Below are positions 15,526 through 20,674 of a stretch of DNA of 23,075 bases, one piece after another. Under the pieces are notes generated by a model that saw only the letters and a program-made list of their open reading frames with translations, was not told the origin of the DNA and searched no databases. The position numbers were made by a program, and so were the translations under genes. The DNA lies in IMG/VR virus record IMGVR_UViG_3300040801_000780, positions 1 to 23,075 of that record; one strand, written 5' to 3'. This DNA comes from a virus. The first letter of the stretch is position 1, and each line of letters begins with the position of its first letter.

Positions 15526-15915
15526 TTATTTCACCGTATCCGTATAGTCACTAAGTTCGTACCAAATTTGATTCTCCATAACACGTACTATCTGGTGCTC
15601 TGGCCCCATATTACTGTTATCTGTAGGACTTATTGGAGCTAAAAATAGGTGAACACTCTCATGGAATGCCACCTTATCCATTTGTCTCTTTGTGACTGGC
15701 ACATCCCACGTTGTACACAGCTTAACCACAGCCATCCCATCCGCGTATCCCGCTGCAATGGAGGCATAACAATTGTCCTCTGGTACCTCTTGGGTGTGTA
15801 TCTCCCACAGCTTGTCACATCCCCAAAACTCGCACCATATTGCAAACTGTCTCCAAAAGAATTTGGCTTGCGCCTTCGTAACCTTATAGGTCTTCTCTTT
15901 CTTTGCACTTTCCAA
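15526..15915 (-). CDS. Zincin-like putative metallopeptidase (129 aa)
   Basis: Residues 81-92 read KVAFHESVHLFL and contain the HExxH zinc-peptidase motif (H85, E86, H89). A conserved-looking EHQIVRVMEN follows, where E106, H107 or E114 could be the third metal ligand. This is the layout of short gluzincin-like or SprT-like domains. The start is TTG (15915) with GAAGGG 10 bases upstream; no ATG is available near the N-terminus. It overlaps the 69-aa Cys-rich gene by 32 bases. No signal peptide is seen, so it acts in the host cytoplasm or in the virion. Possible roles are processing of phage or host proteins. The motif is clear; activity is not proven. Confidence 0.65.
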   Translation of the reverse strand: MESAKKEKTYKVTKAQAKFFWRQFAIWCEFWGCDKLWEIHTQEVPEDNCYASIAAGYADGMAVVKLCTTWDVPVTKRQMDKVAFHESVHLFLAPISPTDNSNMGPEHQIVRVMENQIWYELSDYTDTVK

Positions 15916-16093
15916 GGTGATTTTTCCCTTCTGGAGTTTGATAAAACATACGACCTAACCTGCCCATATGGGAATTACCCGGGGCAAGACATCGCATCCG
16001 TCCCTCGATCTTAGCACTAAGCTGCAGGTATTTACATCCCTGACACTTGGTTTCTCCGTACAAATGTGTGTAGTCGTTCTTAGGACCATTCAT
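15884..16093 (-). CDS. Cys-rich mini-protein (69 aa)
   Basis: The ATG has AAGGA 8 bases upstream. Cysteines C17 and C20 (TKCQGCKYL), C35 (MRCLAP) and C63 (GKCKERE) could bind one metal ion. The rest is hydrophilic and basic, with a GNSHMGRLGRMFYQ stretch in the middle. The 3' end overlaps the zincin gene by 32 bases, so both are likely made from one coupled unit. The layout, Cx2C near the start and two lone Cys later, resembles the 61-aa gene further along the operon, but the sequences do not align well. No function is assigned. Confidence 0.62.
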   Translation of the reverse strand: MNGPKNDYTHLYGETKCQGCKYLQLSAKIEGRMRCLAPGNSHMGRLGRMFYQTPEGKNHLGKCKEREDL

Positions 16094-16103
16094 AATAAAA
16101 TCC

Positions 16104-16736
16104 TTATGGTAAGTTTGTATGTTCGTACCACTCTAACAAAATCGATACTGCATTTCCATTTGCTGCACTTAGAATCTGGAATAGATAACTCGTTACTGGT
16201 TTTAAGATAAACTCAGAACCACGAGTCAGAATACCACCCTGCTGGTTTCCAGTTGTGAGAACCTGTTGGAAGATTATATCACCACCAGCCATGGTGATCG
16301 GGGTTGCGCCGGTATTCCCAGTTGCGACTGTTGCACCACTGATATATCCGGCAACTCCTTGTCTATTACGCCGGCTATTCAATGGAGTGAACGCTGTTCC
16401 TCCAGCCAAGACACCGCCCTCAGTAACTGTAAATGTTGCCTGATTGCTGGTATTGGCAGAGAATATAATGTGAATTCGTTCGCCTTCATTATTCGGCCCG
16501 GGCACAGTACCAGCCGGAGCTACCACACTAATCGAAGCTGTCTGTGCTGCTTGCAGTGTTGCCGACTTGTACGCTGTATAATGGACACCATCATGTGCCT
16601 CGTGGTGTTCATAGGTTATCCCAACTAGAGCATGAGTCGAACGATCCACTCTTAGTGTTCTGTATCTATCATCATTGCGGGCTAGTCTTGAGGTATCATC
16701 CTCGCTTATTCTGCCCCCTATAATCATTTCTGTCAT
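16104..16736 (-). CDS. Virion-like beta-rich protein (210 aa)
   Basis: The first 70 residues are charged and His-rich (TSRLARNDDRYRTLRVDRS, YEHHEAHDG, HYTAYKS). The rest is strand-rich with many Gly, Thr, Ala and Asn: SISVVAPAGTVPGPNNEG, then FSANTSNQATFTVTEGG, and a C-terminal SFILKPVTSYLFQILSA-like stretch ending LLEWYEH. This last pattern (tS-YLF-i-S-ANGN-vsi-leWYEH) is common in small head or tail structural proteins that end with Y-W or WYEH. Its ATG overlaps the stop of the preceding gene as ATGA. AAGGA lies 5 to 6 bases upstream. A capsid decoration or head-fibre role is possible. No enzymatic motif is present. Confidence 0.6.
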   Translation of the reverse strand: MTEMIIGGRISEDDTSRLARNDDRYRTLRVDRSTHALVGITYEHHEAHDGVHYTAYKSATLQAAQTASISVVAPAGTVPGPNNEGERIHIIFSANTSNQATFTVTEGGVLAGGTAFTPLNSRRNRQGVAGYISGATVATGNTGATPITMAGGDIIFQQVLTTGNQQGGILTRGSEFILKPVTSYLFQILSAANGNAVSILLEWYEHTNLP

Positions 16737-17167
16737 ATCTTATCCTTTGTTCTGATTGAGATCGAGCACGTGAAGTTTCTCTTCGGCATAACACGCAGGG
16801 AAGTGGTACCCGGTGTCCCCGGAAAATATGAAGTATACCCCCACCGGCATTTCAAATACCGTGTCGTAAAGGGGATTCGGATATTCATCCGCCATGTGTC
16901 CTCCGGTTTTGGGTCAGCTTTGCCAAGTAGCTGACTAAGATTTGCGGCTCGATTCCGTACCGCCAACCATAAAAATCTAGGCCAGAACTTTCTAGCCCCA
17001 TCTGTTCCCCATCGTCGTTCCCAATGATAGGTGTTGCTGTACCCGTTAATGGAGTCCCATTCGTTATCCCACAACCATGCCCACTTGGGCAGATGTTCGT
17101 CGAATATATCTCTCCCAATCAGGGCGATAGGCACAACGATGAATCCTAAAGTCTCTCCAGCAAACAT
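16733..17167 (-). CDS. Membrane-anchored phage protein with WLWDNE motif, DUF7338-like (144 aa, start uncertain)
   Basis: A hydrophobic segment ETLGFIVVPIALIGRD near the N-terminus is followed by LPKWAWLWDNEWDSINGY, then YHWERRWG, WPRFLWLAVRNRAANLSQLLG and a charged C-terminus. The order hydrophobic helix, WLW(D/G)N(D/E)-D---G, then W-(R)FLW-A-RN-A-N--- is that of a widespread phage protein of unknown function (I believe DUF7338). The listed start is an ATG with only a weak site. The frame stays open to 17245 with further hydrophobic residues (LVLLSILDKLW), and a GTG or TTG start overlapping the upstream gene is possible; family members usually have this longer hydrophobic N-terminus. A role in lysis or at the membrane is unproven. 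Confidence 0.68.
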   Translation of the reverse strand: MFAGETLGFIVVPIALIGRDIFDEHLPKWAWLWDNEWDSINGYSNTYHWERRWGTDGARKFWPRFLWLAVRNRAANLSQLLGKADPKPEDTWRMNIRIPFTTRYLKCRWGYTSYFPGTPGTTSLRVMPKRNFTCSISIRTKDKI

Positions 17168-17186
17168 TATTGGTGTTTTCCATAAT

Positions 17187-17441
17187 TTATCTAAGATAGA
17201 AAGTAGCACAAGCAACCGCCAATCCAATCGCCAGCCCCGCGGCAAAGCTTGCTGTTAGGTGGGCGACATAGCGATCTAGTTTAGTGTTGAGCGCATCGGC
17301 ATTAGCCACGGCCTCATCTCTTGATTTTTCTAGTATATCAACTCGTATATCCATATTATCCTCCTTACGGGCGTAATCCGAAATCACATCTTCCAAATCA
17401 GAAATCTTAGCTTTCAATATGTCAATTCGAATGTCCTCCAT
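17187..17441 (-). CDS. Dual-start coiled-coil protein with C-terminal membrane helix; holin or spanin candidate (84 or 55 aa)
   Basis: The full frame begins MEDIRIDILKAKISDLEDVI with AGGAGG 8 bases upstream. Residues 1-55 are charged heptad-like helices. Residues 57-80 form one hydrophobic helix (HLTASFAAGLAIGLAVACAT), ending FYLR. Met30 is an internal in-frame ATG (17354) with its own AAGGAGG 5 bases upstream, giving a 55-aa form starting MDIRVDILEKS. The two N-termini resemble each other, (E)DIR(I/V)DIL--K, as do the DNA stretches from ribosome binding site to codon 8. This suggests a small internal duplication. Dual-start, single-helix membrane proteins are known among holin/antiholin pairs; this match is by architecture only. 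No endolysin gene is recognisable in the window. Confidence 0.68.
   Translation of the reverse strand: MEDIRIDILKAKISDLEDVISDYARKEDNMDIRVDILEKSRDEAVANADALNTKLDRYVAHLTASFAAGLAIGLAVACATFYLR
17352..17366 (-). promoter_or_regulatory. Internal ribosome binding site and start codon (codon 30 of the 84-aa gene)
   Basis: AAGGAGG, 5 bases, then ATG lie inside the coding frame; the site encodes RKEDN of the long form. It is at least as strong as the site of the long form (AGGAGG with 8-base spacing), so both products, 84 and 55 aa, are expected. Confidence 0.65.
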
Positions 17442-17453
17442 TAGTGTGTCCTC

Positions 17454-17924
17454 CTAATAGTTGTTTAAATCTTTCTTAACTGATTCTTGAATCATGGCGT
17501 CAGCATAAGCTTTCTGCGCCTCTTCGAGTTGTTTTCGTACATCGGGGGGTATCATCTTGACGTCGTGTAAGACCGCCACATTCTCGGTACTCTGCCCCCG
17601 CTCCATACGTTCTTTGTCGTACATGATTCCGATAGCCATGATGATCTGACTTAGGCTCGCCTTCTTCAGTTTGTCGGGCGTTATGTATTCCATCAGCATC
17701 ATCTGAAGCTCTGCCAGTATGTCGGCTTTCTCGGCCTTGAACTTTGCCACGTCCCGTACCTTGGTGAGGGATGGGTCTAGTTTAGAGATCGCTCGGTTCA
17801 CCGCTACCCGGGTCACTCCGAGCCGATCAGCTATCTGAGTCTGTGTCAGGTTCTTGCCATCTGGTCCCTTCTCGCCCATCAGAGTCAGCAACTCTGTCTG
17901 GTCTATCTTGCTCTTCCGTGCCAT
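17454..17924 (-). CDS. Small terminase-like HTH protein (156 aa)
   Basis: This is the first gene of the late operon. Residues 25-45 (LTQTQIADRLGVTRVAVNRAI) are a clear helix-turn-helix. Residues 60-120 are helical (AEKADILAELQMMLMEYI, SLSQIIMAIGIMYDKERM) and include a segment ending DKERMERGQSTEN. HTH plus a helix with a-gI-yDKeRL-(e)G-ST is typical of phage small-terminase-type proteins, which bind the packaging site and load the large subunit. The C-terminus (residues 125-156) is a charged helix. GGGAGG lies 4 bases before the ATG. It is separated from the large subunit by nine genes. It could instead be a regulator of the divergent control region next to it. Confidence 0.7.
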   Translation of the reverse strand: MARKSKIDQTELLTLMGEKGPDGKNLTQTQIADRLGVTRVAVNRAISKLDPSLTKVRDVAKFKAEKADILAELQMMLMEYITPDKLKKASLSQIIMAIGIMYDKERMERGQSTENVAVLHDVKMIPPDVRKQLEEAQKAYADAMIQESVKKDLNNY

Positions 17925-18074
17925 CGTTCCTCCCTCTGAACTTTGTTAACTTAAACAGGCCATATTAATAATATATAATATACATATTTATTCCTCTTGG
18001 TGTATCTATATATACAGACCTACCCCCCCTTGTAACATTTTAGGCACTATTATGAATAATATCAGGTAAATAAC

Positions 18075-18080
18075 ATTATA
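18075..18080 (-). promoter_or_regulatory. Possible -10 element of the late (leftward) promoter
   Basis: The minus strand has a perfect TATAAT here, about 150 bases before the first late gene. No good -35 hexamer lies 16-18 bases upstream and there is no extended -10, so activity would need an activator or a modified polymerase. In such AT-rich DNA a chance match is likely. Confidence 0.3.
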
Positions 18081-18184
18081 TACTTTTGCACCAAAAACCT
18101 TTAGGGCCAGTCCAAAAATAATTGGAAACGCCGGGTCACATTATTCTATGCAGACGGGCAAGGCCGGTCTCCAGAGAAACAGGC

Positions 18185-18222
18185 AGGGGCCCCCTTTCGG
18201 GTCCCTCGACCTCCGGAAGAGG
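18185..18222. other. GC-rich tandem hairpins in the control region
   Basis: Arms AGGGGCCC (18185-18192) and GGGTCCCT (18199-18206) make 8 pairs with one G-U. Directly after, CCTC and GAGG (18210-18222) make a short 4-bp hairpin. The block is sharply GC-rich between two AT-rich stretches and is not followed by a U-run on either strand. It could be a small RNA structure, a leader element or a protein-binding site. Confidence 0.4.
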
Positions 18223-18224
18223 GG

Positions 18225-18341
18225 ATAATATATTTAATATTAATATATTAATACTATTAGGGGTGATGGTTTATTATTAGTATATTATATTATTATTAGT
18301 ATTATATTATATAATATATATTAATATATTTAATAGGGGTG
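18225..18341. repeat. AT-rich block with tandem 13-mers and flanking direct repeats
   Basis: Apart from a short GGGGTGATGG island this block is almost pure A and T. The 13-mer TTATTATTAGTAT occurs at 18271-18283 and again, identical, at 18290-18302, a 19-base period. Around them, TTAATATATT...AGGGGTG occurs at 18240-18265 and 18321-18341. Easily melted AT-rich 13-mers beside repeated boxes are the layout of many bacterial and phage origins, so this is a candidate origin or a regulatory array. Confidence 0.5.
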
Positions 18342-18363
18342 TCTTAAATACCCGAATTCAAAA

Positions 18364-18436
18364 ATCAAGACACTATCGTGGGACGGTATGTATGACCATG
18401 AAGGGGGGGTGCTGTCCGATGGCATGGGGTCTTGAT
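18364..18436. repeat. 8-bp inverted repeat spaced by 57 bases
   Basis: ATCAAGAC (18364-18371) and GTCTTGAT (18429-18436) are perfect reverse complements. The spacer contains a G-run and a further short match (GGAC/GTCC). The repeat may close a structured RNA or form two operator half-sites upstream of the rightward promoter-like motif. Confidence 0.4.
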
Positions 18437-18452
18437 AGTCCTGCCCCGAAAG

Positions 18453-18478
18453 AATTCTTTTTGCGTGTTATTATATAG
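18453..18478 (+). promoter_or_regulatory. Rightward early promoter-like motif, copy 1
   Basis: AATTCT, 5 bases, CGTGTTATTA, 2 bases, TAG. The same arrangement with identical spacing recurs at 19133-19158 ahead of the second early transcription unit; 21 of 26 positions agree by eye. TATATAG around 18473-18479 may serve as a -10. It lies about 55 bases before the first early gene. Confidence 0.5.
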
Positions 18479-18482
18479 TGAA

Positions 18483-18505
18483 GGGAATACAAATTGAGTA
18501 TTCCC
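18483..18505 (+). promoter_or_regulatory. Leader hairpin / palindrome before the first early gene
   Basis: GGGAATAC and GTATTCCC pair perfectly over 8 bp around a 7-base loop. It sits between the promoter-like motif and the AGGAG site of the 182-aa gene. It is either an operator palindrome or a 5' stabilising hairpin of the mRNA. No U-run follows. Confidence 0.5.
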
Positions 18506-18533
18506 AAAACCCAATACATTAGGAGTGTGAATC

Positions 18534-19082
18534 ATGGCTATTCAAAAAGTGTATCGTAAATCAGTTGACAGAATTGATGCCGATGGTAAGAAAGTCCTTA
18601 ACAATGCTGGCAAGTGCAAACAAGATGTAACCTATCACGCCACTTTCGAGACGGTGACAAAAACCGTTCGTGGTGCCGAGCGTGAATACAACGTCGGAAC
18701 TGGACCTGCCATCATGTCAAAGGAAGATCCGAGCAAAAACTGCCCCGTCGTGGTTCTCGAACGCGGTGTCTATGCTAACGTTGACAGTATGAGTGACCTT
18801 GAACTGTTTAACCATAAATCAGTCACTAATGTTCGCCGACTCATTCAACCTGAATTCGAGAAGGTTTTGACCGCCATCGACGTCATGGTGAAGCGGCTTG
18901 AAGGAAATGGTATCCTTGTCAATAATGCAGTGCGCGATGCAATCGTCACTCACTGCGCCGCGCGGTTCGACCGTCTTGACACCGCTCTAATCAATAGTGT
19001 TACGAAATACGAAAATCCTACCGCAAGAATTCGCAAGGCCAAAGTGGAAATGCCGGCTCTGCCAGTATCCGCGAAGTCCTAA
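18534..19082 (+). CDS. First early protein, unknown function (182 aa)
   Basis: The start ATG has AGGAG 9 bases upstream. The protein begins MAIQKVYRKSVDRIDADGKK. Residues 30-75 are strand-rich (DVTYHATFETVTKTVRGAERE, CPVVVLERGVYANV) and residues 80-160 are helical (NVRRLIQPEFEKVLTAIDVMVKRLEG). It ends in a basic, Ala/Pro-rich tail (ARIRKAKVEMPALPVSAKS). It is the only gene between the control region and a strong intrinsic terminator, so it is a separate transcription unit, probably produced in large amounts soon after infection. The strand-then-helix layout with a basic tail would suit a nucleic-acid-binding or host-takeover protein, but no family was recognised. Codon use is richer in GC than the small genes that follow. 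Confidence 0.75.
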   Translation: MAIQKVYRKSVDRIDADGKKVLNNAGKCKQDVTYHATFETVTKTVRGAEREYNVGTGPAIMSKEDPSKNCPVVVLERGVYANVDSMSDLELFNHKSVTNVRRLIQPEFEKVLTAIDVMVKRLEGNGILVNNAVRDAIVTHCAARFDRLDTALINSVTKYENPTARIRKAKVEMPALPVSAKS

Positions 19083-19099
19083 CATATCCTCATATAAAG

Positions 19100-19132
19100 C
19101 CGAGCGCCCGAAAGGGCGTTCGGTTCTTTTTT
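19100..19132 (+). terminator. Strong intrinsic terminator after the first early gene
   Basis: Arms CCGAGCGCCC and GGGCGTTCGG form 10 pairs (one G-U) around a GAAA tetraloop, followed by TTCTTTTTT. It starts 17 bases after the stop of the 182-aa gene. This is a textbook Rho-independent terminator and separates the first early unit from the second. Confidence 0.9.
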
Positions 19133-19179
19133 AATTCTGTTATCGTGTTATTAGGTAGCAGGATTAAATGAGAACCGAA
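19119..19179. repeat. 8-bp inverted repeat linking terminator and next leader
   Basis: TTCGGTTC (19119-19126), part of the terminator 3' arm, is the exact reverse complement of GAACCGAA (19172-19179) in the leader of the next unit. In read-through RNA the two could pair and open the lower part of the terminator stem. Confidence 0.35.
19133..19158 (+). promoter_or_regulatory. Rightward early promoter-like motif, copy 2
   Basis: AATTCT, 5 bases, CGTGTTATTA, 2 bases, TAG, in the same spacing as at 18453. It lies directly after the intrinsic terminator and about 45 bases before the next gene, the expected place for re-initiation of transcription. No good sigma-70 hexamers are seen in this copy, so it may be read by a modified or phage RNA polymerase. 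Confidence 0.5.
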
Positions 19180-19203
19180 CCATAAGGGAAAGGAGAATAC
19201 GCC

Positions 19204-19431
19204 ATGCAATCAGGACTGGACATTATCGTGGTCAATGACTGTTATCCTCAATTTGAACACTTGCAAGAATCGTCATTATTTTGTGAGGAGCCGGATGGCG
19301 ATACCATCTCTGAAATTATCGCTGATGAAATGTCGCTTGAAATTCAGATCATCAACTATTTTGGCCCTGAGTATGTACCTGATTTAAACATCTTTCTGGA
19401 AGGGGTGCGCGATGGCATTTCAAGATTCTGA
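19204..19431 (+). CDS. Very acidic small early protein (75 aa)
   Basis: By count it has 16 Asp/Glu and 2 Arg, with no Lys. It begins MQSGLDIIVVNDCYPQFEH and contains CEEPDGDTISEIIADEMSLE. A single His, two Cys, and no membrane segment. AAAGGAGAA lies 7 to 8 bases before the ATG. The end overlaps the next gene by 20 bases. Strongly acidic small proteins made early in infection are often inhibitors of host nucleases or polymerases, including DNA mimics; here this is inference from charge and position only. Confidence 0.68.
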   Translation: MQSGLDIIVVNDCYPQFEHLQESSLFCEEPDGDTISEIIADEMSLEIQIINYFGPEYVPDLNIFLEGVRDGISRF

Positions 19432-19621
19432 TATTCGACAATTATGGCGTGAATCAGTCAAGCGGATTGACCGCGTGTCGTCTAAAGACTTTGCCGAGTC
19501 AAGCCATGCCAATGAGCGCAAGGGAAACGGCTTGACATACGAGCAAGCGGAAATCAAATACGGATTGCGTGTTTCACAAGCTGGATACAGCATAATTAGG
19601 AGACGCCCAAATGGAAAGTAG
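19412..19621 (+). CDS. Small basic early protein (69 aa)
   Basis: It begins MAFQDSDIRQLWRESVKRID and ends RVSQAGYSIIRRRPNGK. It is basic, with a helical first half and a middle LTYEQAEIKYGLRVSQAGYS segment that has the look of a short DNA-binding helix pair, though no HTH family can be named. The segment LWRESVKRID resembles VYRKSVDRID near the start of the 182-aa protein. It overlaps both neighbours (20 bases upstream, 11 bases downstream), so translation is coupled. GGAAGGGG precedes the ATG by about 6 bases. Confidence 0.65.
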   Translation: MAFQDSDIRQLWRESVKRIDRVSSKDFAESSHANERKGNGLTYEQAEIKYGLRVSQAGYSIIRRRPNGK

Positions 19622-19943
19622 CAAGCAAGTATTCGACGGATATTGCTGTCCTCATTGTGGTGAGCGGCAAACTAATATGATTAAAAAAGCGTTCAAACCA
19701 GTGTATCACTGTATGAGGTGCGGCCATGAAACGCCGAACCATTTGCTGAGAATGACCACGGTTCAAGTCAACCCGTCTCATTGGAGCAATAAACAGTGCG
19801 GTGTTATCGTGAATCCCGACAAAATGTCCTATGACGAAATACCGGGTGAGTGCGTGTTCGATCATATCCGGCAGATGCGTGTCAAAATAGATACCGAACG
19901 TTCGACTGGTCATCAACCTTTAAAAGCGTACAAGCGCGGATAA
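19611..19943 (+). CDS. Zinc-ribbon early protein (110 aa)
   Basis: The N-terminus has YCCPHCGERQ and YHCMRCGHE (C13, C16, C34, C37; C12 is extra), a Cx2C-x17-Cx2C zinc ribbon. Such ribbons bind nucleic acid or mediate protein contacts. The second half (residues 48-110) has LRMTTVQVNPSHWSNKQCG and a basic end (LKAYKRG) and no recognised domain. AGGAGA lies 7 bases before the ATG, which sits inside the upstream gene's last codons. Two hairpins follow the stop. A role as transcription factor or adaptor is possible. Confidence 0.7.
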   Translation: MESSKQVFDGYCCPHCGERQTNMIKKAFKPVYHCMRCGHETPNHLLRMTTVQVNPSHWSNKQCGVIVNPDKMSYDEIPGECVFDHIRQMRVKIDTERSTGHQPLKAYKRG

Positions 19944-19995
19944 ATCCCGCTTACCGATATAGATAGCCCTACGGAGTTTTCTCCGTGGGGTTATC
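19932..19995 (+). terminator. Tandem hairpins after the zinc-ribbon gene
   Basis: The first hairpin spans the stop codon: AAGCG-(C)-GGAT against ATCCCGCTT with one bulge. The second is long: arms of 15 bases at 19962-19976 and 19981-19995 around TTTT, with two G-U pairs. Only TGTATTTG follows, so termination may be partial. The pair probably marks an mRNA end or processing point between two groups of small genes. Confidence 0.6.
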
Positions 19996-20038
19996 TGTAT
20001 TTGTAAGATGGCGTAACTCTAACATCGGAGGTGCTAAT

Positions 20039-20197
20039 ATGAAAGATTTTGATTGGTTTAATACAGGAGTTATAGGCATCATTCTATATGCTACGGGTGG
20101 TATTGGAACAGTGGTTATTTTCGCACTCTATGTGCTGCTTATTTATGATGATATGTTGAAACTATACACCAAACTCACAGCAAAGGAGGATTTATGA
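20039..20197 (+). CDS. Small single-helix membrane protein (52 aa)
   Basis: The start was set at MKDFDWFNTG because CGGAGGTGC lies 6 bases upstream; a longer frame would begin inside the preceding hairpin. Residues 9-36 are one long hydrophobic helix (GVIGIILYATGG then VIFALYVLLIY). The C-terminus is charged (LTAKEDL). The stop overlaps the next ATG as ATGA. Small early membrane proteins of phages often act on host membranes or exclusion; no specific role is visible. Confidence 0.65.
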   Translation: MKDFDWFNTGVIGIILYATGGIGTVVIFALYVLLIYDDMLKLYTKLTAKEDL

Positions 20198-20346
20198 AAA
20201 TTAAACTCGTTATTGGTAAGAAAGCGAATGAGAAGCTAGTAGCTATGTTTAACATGGCGTGGAGCAGGAGTGTTGAGCCGAAAGTTACCGAACAGTACAA
20301 TGAAAAACTGGCTGTGACTTACGGTAAAAAATACGGTTGGAAATAG
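20194..20346 (+). CDS. Small basic protein (50 aa)
   Basis: The frame is MKIKLVIGKKANEKLVAMFN and onward to YGKKYGWK before TAG. It has AGGAGG 4 to 5 bases upstream and starts inside the stop of the membrane-protein gene. It is Lys-rich with short strand then helices, without Cys or membrane parts. The family is not recognised. The excellent ribosome binding site and tight fit support that it is real. Confidence 0.6.
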   Translation: MKIKLVIGKKANEKLVAMFNMAWSRSVEPKVTEQYNEKLAVTYGKKYGWK

Positions 20347-20353
20347 CCGAATT

Positions 20354-20387
20354 TATCCGTCTGATAGAGTCACTTATCGGGCGGATA
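20354..20387 (+). other. 13-bp hairpin between small genes
   Basis: TATCCGTCTGATA (20354-20366) pairs with TATCGGGCGGATA (20375-20387) over 13 positions including two G-U pairs, with an 8-base loop. No U-run follows. It starts 8 bases after the stop of the 50-aa gene. It resembles in place and size the hairpin at 19962-19995, so these may be shared processing or stability elements. Confidence 0.55.
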
Positions 20388-20419
20388 GGTGCGTCTAACT
20401 TCAACCTATAGGAGGTATT

Positions 20420-20659
20420 ATGGCGACTATTAAGAAAGCTGTGTGCAAACCTGTGATTGTGTATGATGCGGTGGAAGAGTCATTTTGGCCTGAGATTTAC
20501 GAAAACATGGACGCAGCTATGAAAGTTATTCAGCAGGAAACTGATGAATATGACGAACAAGATTTAATCGAGCTGGACTTGGCTATCTATGAGGTTAAAC
20601 TGGTTCGATCTGTGTCTGCAAGTTGCACATGGAAATTAGAGATTAATGAGGAAGATTAA
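20420..20659 (+). CDS. Acidic small early protein (79 aa)
   Basis: ATAGGAGGTATT precedes the ATG, a very strong site. By count it has 19 Asp/Glu against 7 Lys/Arg. The start MATIKKAVCKPVIVYDAVEES is followed by helices (NMDAAMKVIQQETDEYDEQDL) and strands (IELDLAIYEVKLVRSVSASC). The strand-helix-strand order suggests a compact alpha-beta fold. No family is recognised. It is another candidate host-takeover protein by charge and location. Confidence 0.65.
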   Translation: MATIKKAVCKPVIVYDAVEESFWPEIYENMDAAMKVIQQETDEYDEQDLIELDLAIYEVKLVRSVSASCTWKLEINEED

Positions 20660-20674
20660 TACTCGATTTACGGG

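Larger units (their letters stand above)
17925..18533. other. Divergent control region (609 bp) without genes
   Basis: No credible coding frame is present. From left to right it holds an AT-rich stretch upstream of the small-terminase-like gene, a possible minus-strand promoter element, a GC-rich hairpin cluster, a long AT-rich block with tandem 13-mers, a wide inverted repeat, a promoter-like motif that recurs 680 bp downstream, and a leader hairpin just before the 182-aa gene. This mix suits start sites for both arms and could include a replication origin. Confidence 0.75.

Noticed and set aside
18185-18222. tRNA or tRNA-like gene in the GC-rich part of the control region
   Set aside because: No cloverleaf, no TTCRANY T-loop in the right place and no acceptor pairing.
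18271-18302. CRISPR array suggested by the repeated 13-mers
   Set aside because: Repeats are too short, only two copies, and spacers are 6 bases; no cas genes.
18354-18457. Two GAATTC sites bracketing the wide inverted repeat
   Set aside because: A 6-base word twice in 100 bases of AT-rich DNA is expected often enough; no functional reading.
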